Under the pieces are notes generated by a model, which saw nothing but the letters and a program-made list of their open reading frames with translations, was not told the origin of the DNA and searched no databases. Made by a program: the position numbers and the translations under genes. This document shows positions 24,646 through 33,257 of a stretch of 64,000 nt of DNA, piece after piece (positions within the stretch are counted from its first letter, which is position 1; the number at the start of each line of letters is the position of its first letter). The stretch is from contig NZ_CALISE010000005.1 in NCBI RefSeq assembly GCF_938041965.1, forward strand, positions 1 to 64,000, written 5' to 3'. Source of the stretch: an uncultured Mogibacterium sp. (GTDB taxonomy: Bacteria > Bacillota > Clostridia > Peptostreptococcales > Anaerovoracaceae).

Positions 24646-26589
24646 ATGAAGTTCAAGAGCAAGAGATCAAGAAGTCTAGTAAAGGTCCTAGCGCTATCGA
24701 TGATACTATCGACAGCACCATTGTTTGCCTTTGCAGATGATTCTACAGTTACTGAAAAAACAGAAACTGCAAGTGTTTCAACCGAGGCGAAAGCTGAAAA
24801 GGGTGATGCTACACCGGCTACAAGTAGCGTATCACAGCCAGCTAACCCAAGACACGGATCAGGATTCCGTGCAGCAGAGCCTTCCAAGACTGGTCCTTAT
24901 AAGGAGTCGGATTTTGCACTTCTATATAAGACTGAGAAGGCAACACTTAGGAACATGCCTGTAATTGACAAGGCAACAGGTAAAGTGCTAACTAAACCAA
25001 TTAAGTTCAAGGTTTGGAATGCAACACTTCAGAGATTTGAAAAGGAAGTTACTTCATCTAACGGTGTGCTTCCAGATGTTGAATTAATCAAGGAGCATCA
25101 TTACATCATTTTTGCACAGGACAAAGAGTATAACTTCAAAAATAACGCATACATAATTATCAAGGAAACTGGAAGTGTCGTATATAATGACAGAACTCCA
25201 ATTACAACGAGCCATCCAGGACAAGATGAAAAAATCACATCATTCGTCCTAGAGAAGAGGGCTACACCGATTACTGATGCTACAAAGGCAAATCGCGTAA
25301 AGATTGATCTACAGCTCTTCTATATGGAGAAAGTTGGCAGAAACTATCTACCGAGTGACGATAGTTTTGACTGGGAGGGAACTAATTCAACCCTAGTTCT
25401 GACAAGCCCGTTCGAGACAATTAGAGTTCCAATCAAGGACAGCACAGTTGAAGTTGAACTCATGGAAGACGATGTATACACAGTAAGTGTTGAGAGTGAG
25501 CAGCTCGGCATGTATACGTATCCGCTAACTGTTAAAGACCACTCAGAGCGTGGTGCTGACAAGCTTGCGTATAACCATCTCAGCTGCACAAACAAGGATA
25601 CTATCATGCTTTTTGACAAAGATGGTCAGATTGAGAAGAAGTATCTTGATGCACTAACAAGCGTAAGTGGAAAGACTAAAGTAGAAGGACTAAACTTCAA
25701 CAGCAGAATTTTACCAAGATGGTTCGAACAGTATAACGATAGCGTAAGATACACTATGAATGAAAAGCTTCTCGATAAGGCTGTTGCAAAAGGTCTAAAG
25801 GGAGATTTTGACGTAATAGATATTCACTCTATCAATATGGCTAGAACTGAGCGTTCACGTCTCATGCTTGCTGAAGGTCAGTTCTTTAATTACACTACTG
25901 AAGTTCAGTCTGGTAAAAACGTGGGAAAGGTTTCATACATAGACAGCGATGGCAAGCTAAAGCCACTATCGTTCACTCAGACTGGTAATAAAATCAAGTT
26001 CAATATGAATTCCTTGTCCGTATATCCGATAGTGGTTCAGTACGTATCAGATAGCAGCGTTCAGTATGTAGCAACTGAAGGTGACGGATTATCATTTGAG
26101 AAGGGTGATGACGTTGATGTAAAGGCTGTATTTAAGTCTACCTCTTCAGTGGACAAGAGCTTTGAAAACTTCAGCGGAGTGGAAGTTGATAACGCAAGGC
26201 TCGAGGATTCTGACTACACTGTCACTAAGGGAAGTACAGTTATTAGACTTAATAAGAGTTTTGTGGACAGACTATCTGCTGGTAGACACACACTTACTGC
26301 ATACTTCGATGCCGACACAAAGTCATCTTCGATTACATTTACAATTAAGCCTGCAGCAGTGCATAGCAACAATAGTGCTGTAAATAATGCAAGTTCAAAT
26401 AGTAGCGCATCGAGAGTTTCTAACTCTACAGCTCGTAGGAGCGATGTTACATATGGCAAGACTGCTAATGTAAGAGCAGGTAGAGTTGTAAAGACTGGTG
26501 ATCCAGGAAATTACGCTCTGTATGCTGTGCTATTAATTTCATCAATATCCTCACTATCTATTTTACTTAAGAGACGTAAGGAGAATTAG
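24646..26589 (+). CDS. Sortase-anchored surface protein
   Basis: The 647-residue protein has a signal peptide (about residues 1-30, ending SFAFADD-like at LFAFADD), a Thr/Glu-rich segment, several beta-rich domains of a kind seen in Gram-positive surface proteins, a Ser/Asn-rich stalk near residue 570, and a typical cell-wall sorting end: VVKTGD, a hydrophobic helix (YALYAVLLISSISSLSILL) and the basic tail KRRKEN. The sorting motif differs from LPXTG, as in several Clostridia. No enzymatic domain is recognised; adhesion is a guess. AAAGGAGG precedes ATG 24646. The gene is monocistronic and followed 24 bases later by a lipoprotein gene. Confidence 0.85.
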   Translation: MKFKSKRSRSLVKVLALSMILSTAPLFAFADDSTVTEKTETASVSTEAKAEKGDATPATSSVSQPANPRHGSGFRAAEPSKTGPYKESDFALLYKTEKATLRNMPVIDKATGKVLTKPIKFKVWNATLQRFEKEVTSSNGVLPDVELIKEHHYIIFAQDKEYNFKNNAYIIIKETGSVVYNDRTPITTSHPGQDEKITSFVLEKRATPITDATKANRVKIDLQLFYMEKVGRNYLPSDDSFDWEGTNSTLVLTSPFETIRVPIKDSTVEVELMEDDVYTVSVESEQLGMYTYPLTVKDHSERGADKLAYNHLSCTNKDTIMLFDKDGQIEKKYLDALTSVSGKTKVEGLNFNSRILPRWFEQYNDSVRYTMNEKLLDKAVAKGLKGDFDVIDIHSINMARTERSRLMLAEGQFFNYTTEVQSGKNVGKVSYIDSDGKLKPLSFTQTGNKIKFNMNSLSVYPIVVQYVSDSSVQYVATEGDGLSFEKGDDVDVKAVFKSTSSVDKSFENFSGVEVDNARLEDSDYTVTKGSTVIRLNKSFVDRLSAGRHTLTAYFDADTKSSSITFTIKPAAVHSNNSAVNNASSNSSASRVSNSTARRSDVTYGKTANVRAGRVVKTGDPGNYALYAVLLISSISSLSILLKRRKEN

Positions 26590-26612
26590 AGGGGAAGATA
26601 CTGGAAAGGAAT

Positions 26613-27389
26613 ATGAGAGAGATTAATAAGCTATTTATGTTAAAAAAGCTTTCTTTGGTGATAATAATAGCTGTTTCTCTATCAGTGATTTTATCAGGCT
26701 GCACTGAACAGACAAGAAAACAAGCGCTTGAAACAGTCAATGGCATTAAAATAGAATCATACATGGTAGAGGAGCAACCAATAGTCAAAGACCTTAAGAA
26801 GGAATTCTCGAAAGAAATTGATAAGGCTAAAGATGATAAATCCATCAAAAAACTACTAAAGGATTTTAAGTCTCAGATTAAGTCTATCTCAACTAGAGAG
26901 GATAAAATAAAGGCTTGCAAAAGGCTTCTGAAAGAGCAGATTGATGCAATGGAGGGGAGCGAAGCTGAAGAAGCACGTAAAATTCTGAAGTCATATGAGA
27001 GGAAGTTCAATAAGGTAAAGAGTGACAGTGATCTTACTCTGTTAACCAATGAAATCGGTCAGAAGATTGCAGAGAAAAGTGGTACGTCGTTTGACGTAAG
27101 TGCGACGACAAATCTAATCGAAAAGGAAAATGAGACTAGCGAAAAGCTGTCTAAGCAAAAGAGTTTATCTAGCAGTGGTTCTACAAAAAGCAGCTCATCG
27201 AGTACAAGCACAACTAGCCAGAGTAGTAGCGCTGGTGGCAAGAAAAAACGCTGGGTACCTGCAGTTACTAAGACTATAACGCATCCAGAAACTACTAAAG
27301 AGAAACGATATATTGTTAGCTATGTATGTCAATGCGGAAGACCATTCCCAAATCTTTCAGCATGGCAAGCTCATAAACCAAATCCTTGA
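26613..27389 (+). CDS. Zinc-finger-like lipoprotein, interrupted by in-frame TGA
   Basis: The 258-residue reading starts with a lipoprotein signal (lipobox LSGC, Cys about residue 30), continues as a Lys/Glu-rich coiled-coil-like region (about 45-165), a Ser-rich linker (185-210), then a conserved-looking end with paired cysteines and histidine (VCQCGRPF, AWQAHKPNP). The frame stops at TGA 27387-27389 but stays open in the same frame for another 33 codons to TAG 27489-27491, and those codons look like genuine protein of the same kind (YYNPVWGTKTVKVPAWTE, ending SEGHWE). Full length would be 292 residues. A nonsense mutation or readthrough is therefore likely. Its function is unknown. The rhodanese gene follows 8 bases beyond the second stop. 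Confidence 0.7.
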   Translation: MREINKLFMLKKLSLVIIIAVSLSVILSGCTEQTRKQALETVNGIKIESYMVEEQPIVKDLKKEFSKEIDKAKDDKSIKKLLKDFKSQIKSISTREDKIKACKRLLKEQIDAMEGSEAEEARKILKSYERKFNKVKSDSDLTLLTNEIGQKIAEKSGTSFDVSATTNLIEKENETSEKLSKQKSLSSSGSTKSSSSSTSTTSQSSSAGGKKKRWVPAVTKTITHPETTKEKRYIVSYVCQCGRPFPNLSAWQAHKPNP

Positions 27390-27499
27390 GATGGGAACCA
27401 TGTGTACTACAATCCGGTCTGGGGGACTAAGACTGTAAAAGTACCTGCATGGACTGAAACCGTGGTTGTTTCAGAAGGTCACTGGGAATAGGTGAAAAG

Positions 27500-27955
27500 A
27501 TGAAGAGAAAGATATTACCGATTATTATGATTCTGGCTATAAGTACAGCGCTACTAGCCGGATGCACTAAGAAGGGTGCAGATGACAAGAAGAACAAGGA
27601 CGGATACACGCATATCTCTGGTAAGGAGGCTGCTAAATTCGTTGAAAATGCTGAAAAGGATGACGCTAAAATCATCGATGTACGAGGCAAGGTTGCCTGG
27701 GGAATGGGTCATATTCCGAAGTCTATTCCTGTATGGTATGAAGACTTCGATAAGGGGGAAGTAAAGGAACTCCCTGATAAGAACCAGAAAATCCTACTTT
27801 ACTGCGATTACGGTGGTCTGAGCAAGAGGGTTGCAAAGCGTCTTGTGAAGCAGGGATATACCAACGTATATGAGTTTAATGGACTCAAGGTATGGAAGGG
27901 CAAGGTTATAGTAGAGGAGGAGTACAAAGACCTCCAAGAAGGTGAGAGCAACTAA
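27500..27955 (+). CDS. Rhodanese-like lipoprotein
   Basis: A 151-residue exported single-domain rhodanese. The signal peptide ends in a lipobox (LLAGC, Cys about residue 22), placing the protein on the outer face of the membrane. The rhodanese domain shows IIDVRGKVAWGMGHIPKSIP and the active-site loop LLYCDYGGLSKR with the catalytic cysteine. Such proteins carry persulfide sulfur. It follows the lipoprotein gene by a few bases and is close to tusA and yeeE genes on the opposite strand, consistent with sulfur-transfer functions in this region. AGGTG precedes ATG 27500. A strong hairpin follows. Confidence 0.9.
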   Translation: MKRKILPIIMILAISTALLAGCTKKGADDKKNKDGYTHISGKEAAKFVENAEKDDAKIIDVRGKVAWGMGHIPKSIPVWYEDFDKGEVKELPDKNQKILLYCDYGGLSKRVAKRLVKQGYTNVYEFNGLKVWKGKVIVEEEYKDLQEGESN

Positions 27956-27990
27956 GTCTCTGCCGTACAGGCAATATTCTATAAAACAAT

Positions 27991-28018
27991 AACAGCGAGG
28001 GTTTACGCCCTCGCTGTT
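27991..28018. terminator. Bidirectional terminator between convergent genes
   Basis: An 11-bp stem (AACAGCGAGGG at 27991-28001 with complement at 28008-28018) and a 6-base loop, between the rhodanese gene and the convergent 28085 gene. Confidence 0.8.
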
Positions 28019-28084
28019 CTATTGCAGTAATACTATTGTCTAATATTCTTCCTGTTCAACACCTACGATGTTGTAACGACCATC

Positions 28085-28585
28085 TCATTTGTTACCCTGT
28101 GATAACCATGCCTGCCTTGCAGCTGCAATCTGACCAGTTGAGTAGTAGCGACCTGCTCTAGTTATATACACAGTTCTCGTTCTCTTTGCAGCAGGTTGCT
28201 GCGGCTGAGAGTGCGATGCTGAACCAGAAGAACTGCTCGAGCCTGAAGACGAATGAGATGAGGATGAGCTTGATCCTGATGCAGAGGAAGAACTTTTGCT
28301 ACTTGCAGTATCCTTCTTGCTCTTGTCATCCTTCTTATCCTTCTTGTCGTCGCTTCCTTTGCTAGTTTCAGATGTAACCGCCGCAGAATCCCCAGATTCA
28401 GAGCTACAGCTGTCTGATGAGGCTTCTATTTGCTTATCACCTTTTGTCTTATCCTTCTTATCTTTGCTTGACTTGGGGCTTCCACCCATATTTAAGCTCA
28501 TAGCAACTATTAGTGCAGCAACAGCTATTACAAGCAGTAGCCCGAGCACCTTTTGCATGAGACTCATTTGTTTTATTCTGTTCAT
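28085..28585 (-). CDS. Membrane-anchored Ser/Lys-rich protein with in-frame TGA near its end
   Basis: The 166-residue reading has one N-terminal membrane segment (about residues 12-30), a long low-complexity Ser/Lys/Asp region (about 35-130) and a small conserved-looking C-terminal part (TVYITRAGRYYSTGQIAAAR). The reading stops at TGA (complement of 28085-28087), yet continues in frame for 14 plausible codons (beginning DGRYNIVGVEQ) to TAG at 28040-28042. This matches the arrangement in the lipoprotein gene at 26613, where TGA is also followed by GAT GG. No domain is recognised; a surface stalk protein is likely. Composition is driven by the repeats. Confidence 0.65.
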   Translation of the reverse strand: MNRIKQMSLMQKVLGLLLVIAVAALIVAMSLNMGGSPKSSKDKKDKTKGDKQIEASSDSCSSESGDSAAVTSETSKGSDDKKDKKDDKSKKDTASSKSSSSASGSSSSSSHSSSGSSSSSGSASHSQPQQPAAKRTRTVYITRAGRYYSTGQIAAARQAWLSQGNK

Positions 28586-28654
28586 CGATAAATTAATCCT
28601 GTTTCCCTATTCCCATTTTTTTAAATTTTACTTTCGTTTCTAGTTCCCCGTATG

Positions 28655-28879
28655 TTACTTCTTGACGGTGAGCTTCCACGATTTGTTATCCTGCTTGTCG
28701 AAGTCGAGAACTTCATGGTTATGCTCTTCGCAGTAACCGGGCAGATTTACCACTGCATCAGGGCAAGTGAACTCAACTTCTATTATCTGACCATCTTCAG
28801 CGTCACCTAAAGCTTTCTTGAGCTCTATAAGTGGCAGCGGACAGTCCATACCCTTAGTATCTAGTTTAATATTTTCCAT
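28655..28879 (-). CDS. tusA: TusA-family sulfurtransferase
   Basis: A 74-residue TusA/SirA-like protein: KLDTKGMDCPLPLIELKKAL carries the catalytic cysteine in the CPxP motif, followed by the usual beta-alpha fold. Start: ATG at 28879 has AGGAGGAT upstream; the longer frame to 28963 is not used. It follows a YeeE-type transporter on the same strand, a common pairing in which YeeE imports thiosulfate or another reduced sulfur (or selenium) species and TusA accepts the sulfur. The active-site motif is intact even though the transporter gene contains an in-frame TGA. Confidence 0.92.
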   Translation of the reverse strand: MENIKLDTKGMDCPLPLIELKKALGDAEDGQIIEVEFTCPDAVVNLPGYCEEHNHEVLDFDKQDNKSWKLTVKK

Positions 28880-28972
28880 CGTCGATCCTCCTGATGATAG
28901 ATTAAATATTTTATATCTATTAGCCTGATTAACTATATAGCGTGAATAACTATATAACCTCAACAGCCTCGA

Positions 28973-30043
28973 TTAACCTCTTGCACTCCTGGAGCCACGT
29001 ACGTACATAAACCATGCACCAAACCAGATTCCAAGTGCGATGAATAGCAGTGCTAGCCAGGCTCTTGTCGCAAGCTGTGAAGTTGCGACCAAACCGTTTC
29101 CGATAAGGCAGCCCTTTGCCCACACTGCGCCTACTCCCATGAGCATGCTTCCAATTACAGTTTTTATTACGATTCTCTTATCCGTCTTGACTATCGAAAA
29201 TTCTTTACTAGTGAAAGCGGTTAAGAATGAACCTATGATTATTCCTACGATCACCAAATTATCCCAACCGACACCGTCGGTTCTGTTATAGACAACTCAT
29301 CCGATAGGTTCTGAGTGAGTGCCTGTTATCATGTTGAACCACGATAATACCGGGTCTGAAATTGAGATACCACCATTTCTGCCGGTGAGGTTGCTGAAGT
29401 AGAATGCAGCAGCCATCAGCACGCCGATTAGTATGACAGTTACCTCGCGACTCCAAATCTTTTCGCAGAAGACGTGACGCAGCCCTGTGTAGGTTTGCGG
29501 CAGCTTGTATTTGGGCTTGTGCGCTCTGTAATGACGAAACATGAGGATGTATAGCAGCACAGCCACTGGTGCAAATATTAGTATCGGGGAGAAAGGCATA
29601 TCGAACAAATCGATGTCGTATACCTCCTGTAGTCCCATAACCTTTTGCGTAAATGGCTTAAAAATCCACTTGTTTGTAAAGTATTCAGTCGTTGCAAAAA
29701 CTATAAGCGATAATATTCCGATGATTCGCCCGTCTCCGACTTTGACGAGAGTGCTCGTAACGCAGCCATTGGTGAGCACCGCTCCGATTCCGAAGATGAA
29801 TCCACCTATAGGAACTGCAACCATTGAATAGCAGCCGAAGTATGGTGAAGGAATTACAGTGCTTCCAACCATTATGTGATAAAAGAGTCCTTCAGTTGCG
29901 ATTATTGCTAAGATAAGGACTGCATTATAGTATTTCTTCTCAAGATAGATATCTCGTATCGTTCCAGTAGGACAGAATCGTCCGCGCTTGAGTAGAAAGC
30001 CGAACAGCAATCCTATAAACAAACCAGATATGTTAAGTAGCAA
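28973..30043 (-). pseudogene. YeeE/YedE-family sulfur transporter with one in-frame TGA
   Basis: Read through a single TGA (complement of 29297-29299), the frame from TTG 30043 to 28973 encodes a 356-codon YeeE/YedE membrane protein with about nine helices. The conserved cysteines of the thiosulfate-transport family are present on both sides: GRFCPTG and TNGCVTS before the TGA, AKGCLIGNG after it. The linker across the TGA is in frame and open (13 codons separate it from the next Met/Val). AAAGGAGG precedes TTG 30043. The downstream part could alternatively be a separate 94-residue protein starting at GTG 29257, but no ribosome binding site is evident there. Either the gene is broken or the TGA is read through. 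tusA follows on the same strand. Confidence 0.75.
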
Positions 30044-30383
30044 AATAGCCTCCTTTTATATGAATTCCAATTGATAATTATATTTCTTTATGTAAAGTCT
30101 TAAAATATGTATACGGATAATCAATAAAGAATTATTCTAAATAGAGATTATCAATGCATTAAAATACGTGTAATCATTGTGATGCGCGGAGGATGAGAAA
30201 ATAAGAGGACAGTATTAACTAAAAAATATTGACTAGCGCAGCGGATAAGAATATAATAATTAACATTAAGAATAGTTAACAATGTTAATTGATTTGCTTT
30301 AAAGAACATTTGATTAATTTTGAGGTTAGTAACGTATAGTGCAATTCCGTTAATAAACGTTTTTTGCTGAAAAGGAGTTTTAA
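30044..30383. promoter_or_regulatory. Divergent promoter region between yeeE and marR
   Basis: This 340-bp AT-rich gap separates divergent genes. It holds an inverted repeat AATTAACATT (30258-30267) / AATGTTAATT (30281-30290) around a central GTTAAC (30275-30280), a good candidate operator for the MarR regulator encoded next to it. No other element is recognised. Confidence 0.45.
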
Positions 30384-30950
30384 GTGAAAGAGTATCAATC
30401 TAAATTTTTGCTTCAGATGCATAACTTCCATAAGATTAAGTTTTGGAGTCTAGTCCCAGAGCTTAACCCGAGCGAACACATGCTCGTGTTCGCTTTATCT
30501 AGATGTGAAGCTGGAAAATGTGGTGAGTTTAGCGATGATCTCGATATTAAGCTGTCGGCGATGAAAGGGGTTAAGGTCTCTGATTTAGCCAAAGCAGTAC
30601 GCATGACGATGCCAGGTGTATCCAGGGCATTAGCAGGTCTGGAAGAAAAAGGCATCATAGAGCGGAGAATTGACAAGAGTGATAGGCGTAATACCTTGGT
30701 GTTTCTAACTGAAGATGGGTATAGCAAGATAAGAGAATATAAAAAAAGAATAAATAAATATTTCGAAACAGTCTTCGAGAGATTTGGGGAAGATAGAGTA
30801 GCCGAGGTTATAGAGCTTATCGGAGATCTAGCTGAGATTGCCCAAGAAGAATTACAGAAGGAACTAATTGGTAGCGAAAGCATGCAGGATGATAGGGCTG
30901 TGAGTGAAGATAAGATTATAGATATACATCAGCAGGGAGATGAGAAGTAA
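30384..30950 (+). CDS. MarR-family transcriptional regulator
   Basis: A 188-residue winged-helix regulator of the MarR family: the recognition region VSDLAKAVRMTMPGVSRALAGLEEKGIIERR and the wing DKSDRRNTLVFLTEDGY are clear. It sits 3 bases ahead of a two-gene ABC exporter, a classic layout in which the regulator represses its own operon and responds to a drug or stress ligand. GTG 30384 is used, with AAGGAG seven bases upstream. The C-terminal 25 residues after the helical region are an extra acidic tail. A likely operator lies upstream at 30258-30290. Confidence 0.93.
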   Translation: MKEYQSKFLLQMHNFHKIKFWSLVPELNPSEHMLVFALSRCEAGKCGEFSDDLDIKLSAMKGVKVSDLAKAVRMTMPGVSRALAGLEEKGIIERRIDKSDRRNTLVFLTEDGYSKIREYKKRINKYFETVFERFGEDRVAEVIELIGDLAEIAQEELQKELIGSESMQDDRAVSEDKIIDIHQQGDEK

Positions 30951-30953
30951 CAA

Positions 30954-33257
30954 ATGATAAAATTAATTAGGAATTTAAAGCCATACAAAATGGCTGTTCT
31001 GACGCTTCTCGTAGTACTTGTGATTCAGGCATTTGGAGACATTTCGATTCCTAGCTATATGCAGAAGATTATAGATACTGGTATACAGAATAAAGGTATT
31101 GAGCATATCATGCCGAGCAAGATTAAGGGAGACGAGTATAGGGAAGCGCAGATTTTCATGAATGATGGCGAGAAGGCGCTTTGGTCATCCGCATATAAGA
31201 GGGATGGCGAAAATTATGCTCTCGTGGTTAAGGATGAAAAGAAGCTAAATAAGCTTGATAGAACATTGCTTAAACCGATAGTTCTTAGTTATCAGCTCGG
31301 TCATATGACTGTTAAGCAGTTTAAGAATACTGTAAAGGAGCAGCTAAGTGCTAGACCAGAAACTAAGGCGATGGCTATGCGCATAGATGACATGTCTATT
31401 TCTGAAATTGCTAATATGATGAAGGTTGATATCAAGTCGTTTAAAGCAAAGGACCAGAGCGGTAAAGTGCATGCTTACGTTGACATGCGTCCCCTGATTC
31501 AGTCGCAAATTGCTAGCGGAGAGATGGATGAATCGGAGATTAATAAATCAAGGAGTGATATGGATAAGACTATATCGTCCGTTGGCGATAAGACGCTTAG
31601 GTCTATGGGTATAGCTTATGCAACTAGCGCATCTCAGGAAGCCGGAGTAGATATAGATGGCGTACAAAAGACATATCTGCATCACACTGCTTTTAAGATG
31701 ATGCTCGTCACATTTTTGATGATTTCAGCTGCCATTTTAGCGTCCTATATAGCTTCGAAGGTCGGAGCTAAGATAGGCATGACGCTCAGAAGAGAGGTCT
31801 TTGAAAAAGTCATGAGCTTCTCAAGCGCTGAGATGGATAGATTTCAGACATCTTCTTTGATTACGAGAGCTACCAATGATATTCAGCAGGTGCAGATGAC
31901 AACGACAATCATGCTTCGTATGGTGCTTTATGCGCCCATTTTAGCAATATGGGGAATCGTCAAGGTTGTTGAGACGGGGGCTCATATGAGCTACGTGATT
32001 GCGCTCGGTGTAGCTACGGTAGTGGTCATAGTATTGACACTTATGATTATTGCTTTGCCAAAATTCCGCATCATGCAGGAGCTGGTGGATGCTCTAAATA
32101 GTGTTTCACGATCGATACTCACCGGCATCCCGGTAATTCGTGCCTTCGGAAGGGAGCGATCGGCAGAAAAACGCTTCGATAAGGCGAGCCTTGATCTTAT
32201 TAAGACTCAGTTATTTACCAATAGAGTTATGACCTTCATGCCGCCGATTCTAATGATGCTGATGAATTTGCTCGGCGTGGCAATTGTATGGGTGGCTTCG
32301 CACCGAATTAATGCGGGCAGTATGCAGGTTGGATCAATGACTGCATTTCTCACTTACTCTATGATGATAGTGATGTCCTTTATGATTCTAACTGTTATGT
32401 CTATACTAATTCCGAGAGCTGGGGTTGCAGCTAATAGGATAGATGAGGTGATTATGTCTGAATCATCGGTGCTCGATAGTTCTGATGCAATTGATATTAA
32501 TGAATGTTCAGGTCGATTGGAATTTGATAACGTTTCATTCAGATATGAAGGCTCTAATGAGGACGCTTTATCGGGTATAAGTTTTACTGCGAATCCAGGT
32601 GAAACTACTGCGATAATCGGAAGCACAGGTTCAGGCAAGAGTACGATAGTTAATCTGATACCGAGATTCTTTGACGTAACCGCTGGATGCATTACCCTAG
32701 ACGGTAGGGATATACGTGAGATCAGCATGAAGTCGCTCAGAGATCAAATCGGGCTAGTGCCGCAAAAGGGGACTCTGTTCTCAGGTACCATCGATTCCAA
32801 TATTAGATTTGGAAATGAATCTGAGACACCAGAGGAGGTTCGTGAAGCTGCGGAGATAGCACAGGCTCTCGAGTTCATCGAGGAAAAGGAAGATAAATTT
32901 GAAAGTGCAATTGCACAAGGTGGCTCAAATGTGTCTGGTGGACAGAAGCAGAGACTTTCCATTGCAAGAGCGATTGCCAAGAGGCCAAAGATTCTAGTGT
33001 TTGATGATAGTTTTTCAGCACTCGATATGAAGACGGATGCGAAGCTCAGAAGAGTTCTTGCAAAGCATGAGAAGGAAGCGACTAAAATCATAGTCGCACA
33101 GCGAGTTGGCACGATTATTGATGCGGAGCAGATTATCGTTCTCGATGAAGGAGAAATAGTCGGGAAGGGTAGACATAGAGATTTGCTTCGGACATGTGAA
33201 ACCTATAGACAAATAGCTGAATCACAGCTTTCAAAGAGCGAATTGGAGGTGGAATAA
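30954..33257 (+). CDS. Heterodimeric ABC exporter subunit, degenerate ATP site
   Basis: A 767-residue fused permease/ATPase. Six membrane helices with a large insertion of about 190 residues between the first two (residues about 40-235), then the nucleotide-binding domain: Walker A GSTGSGKST, signature VSGGQKQRLSIARAI, and Walker B followed by Asp rather than Glu (LVFDDSFSALD). The switch histidine is also replaced by Gln (IIVAQRVGT). These changes mark the degenerate half of asymmetric exporters such as TM287/288 and BmrCD. The stop overlaps the start of its partner at 33257 by one base. Preceded by marR, so regulated as a drug-type efflux operon. The large extracytoplasmic insertion resembles that of BmrD-like subunits. 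Confidence 0.92.
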   Translation: MIKLIRNLKPYKMAVLTLLVVLVIQAFGDISIPSYMQKIIDTGIQNKGIEHIMPSKIKGDEYREAQIFMNDGEKALWSSAYKRDGENYALVVKDEKKLNKLDRTLLKPIVLSYQLGHMTVKQFKNTVKEQLSARPETKAMAMRIDDMSISEIANMMKVDIKSFKAKDQSGKVHAYVDMRPLIQSQIASGEMDESEINKSRSDMDKTISSVGDKTLRSMGIAYATSASQEAGVDIDGVQKTYLHHTAFKMMLVTFLMISAAILASYIASKVGAKIGMTLRREVFEKVMSFSSAEMDRFQTSSLITRATNDIQQVQMTTTIMLRMVLYAPILAIWGIVKVVETGAHMSYVIALGVATVVVIVLTLMIIALPKFRIMQELVDALNSVSRSILTGIPVIRAFGRERSAEKRFDKASLDLIKTQLFTNRVMTFMPPILMMLMNLLGVAIVWVASHRINAGSMQVGSMTAFLTYSMMIVMSFMILTVMSILIPRAGVAANRIDEVIMSESSVLDSSDAIDINECSGRLEFDNVSFRYEGSNEDALSGISFTANPGETTAIIGSTGSGKSTIVNLIPRFFDVTAGCITLDGRDIREISMKSLRDQIGLVPQKGTLFSGTIDSNIRFGNESETPEEVREAAEIAQALEFIEEKEDKFESAIAQGGSNVSGGQKQRLSIARAIAKRPKILVFDDSFSALDMKTDAKLRRVLAKHEKEATKIIVAQRVGTIIDAEQIIVLDEGEIVGKGRHRDLLRTCETYRQIAESQLSKSELEVE

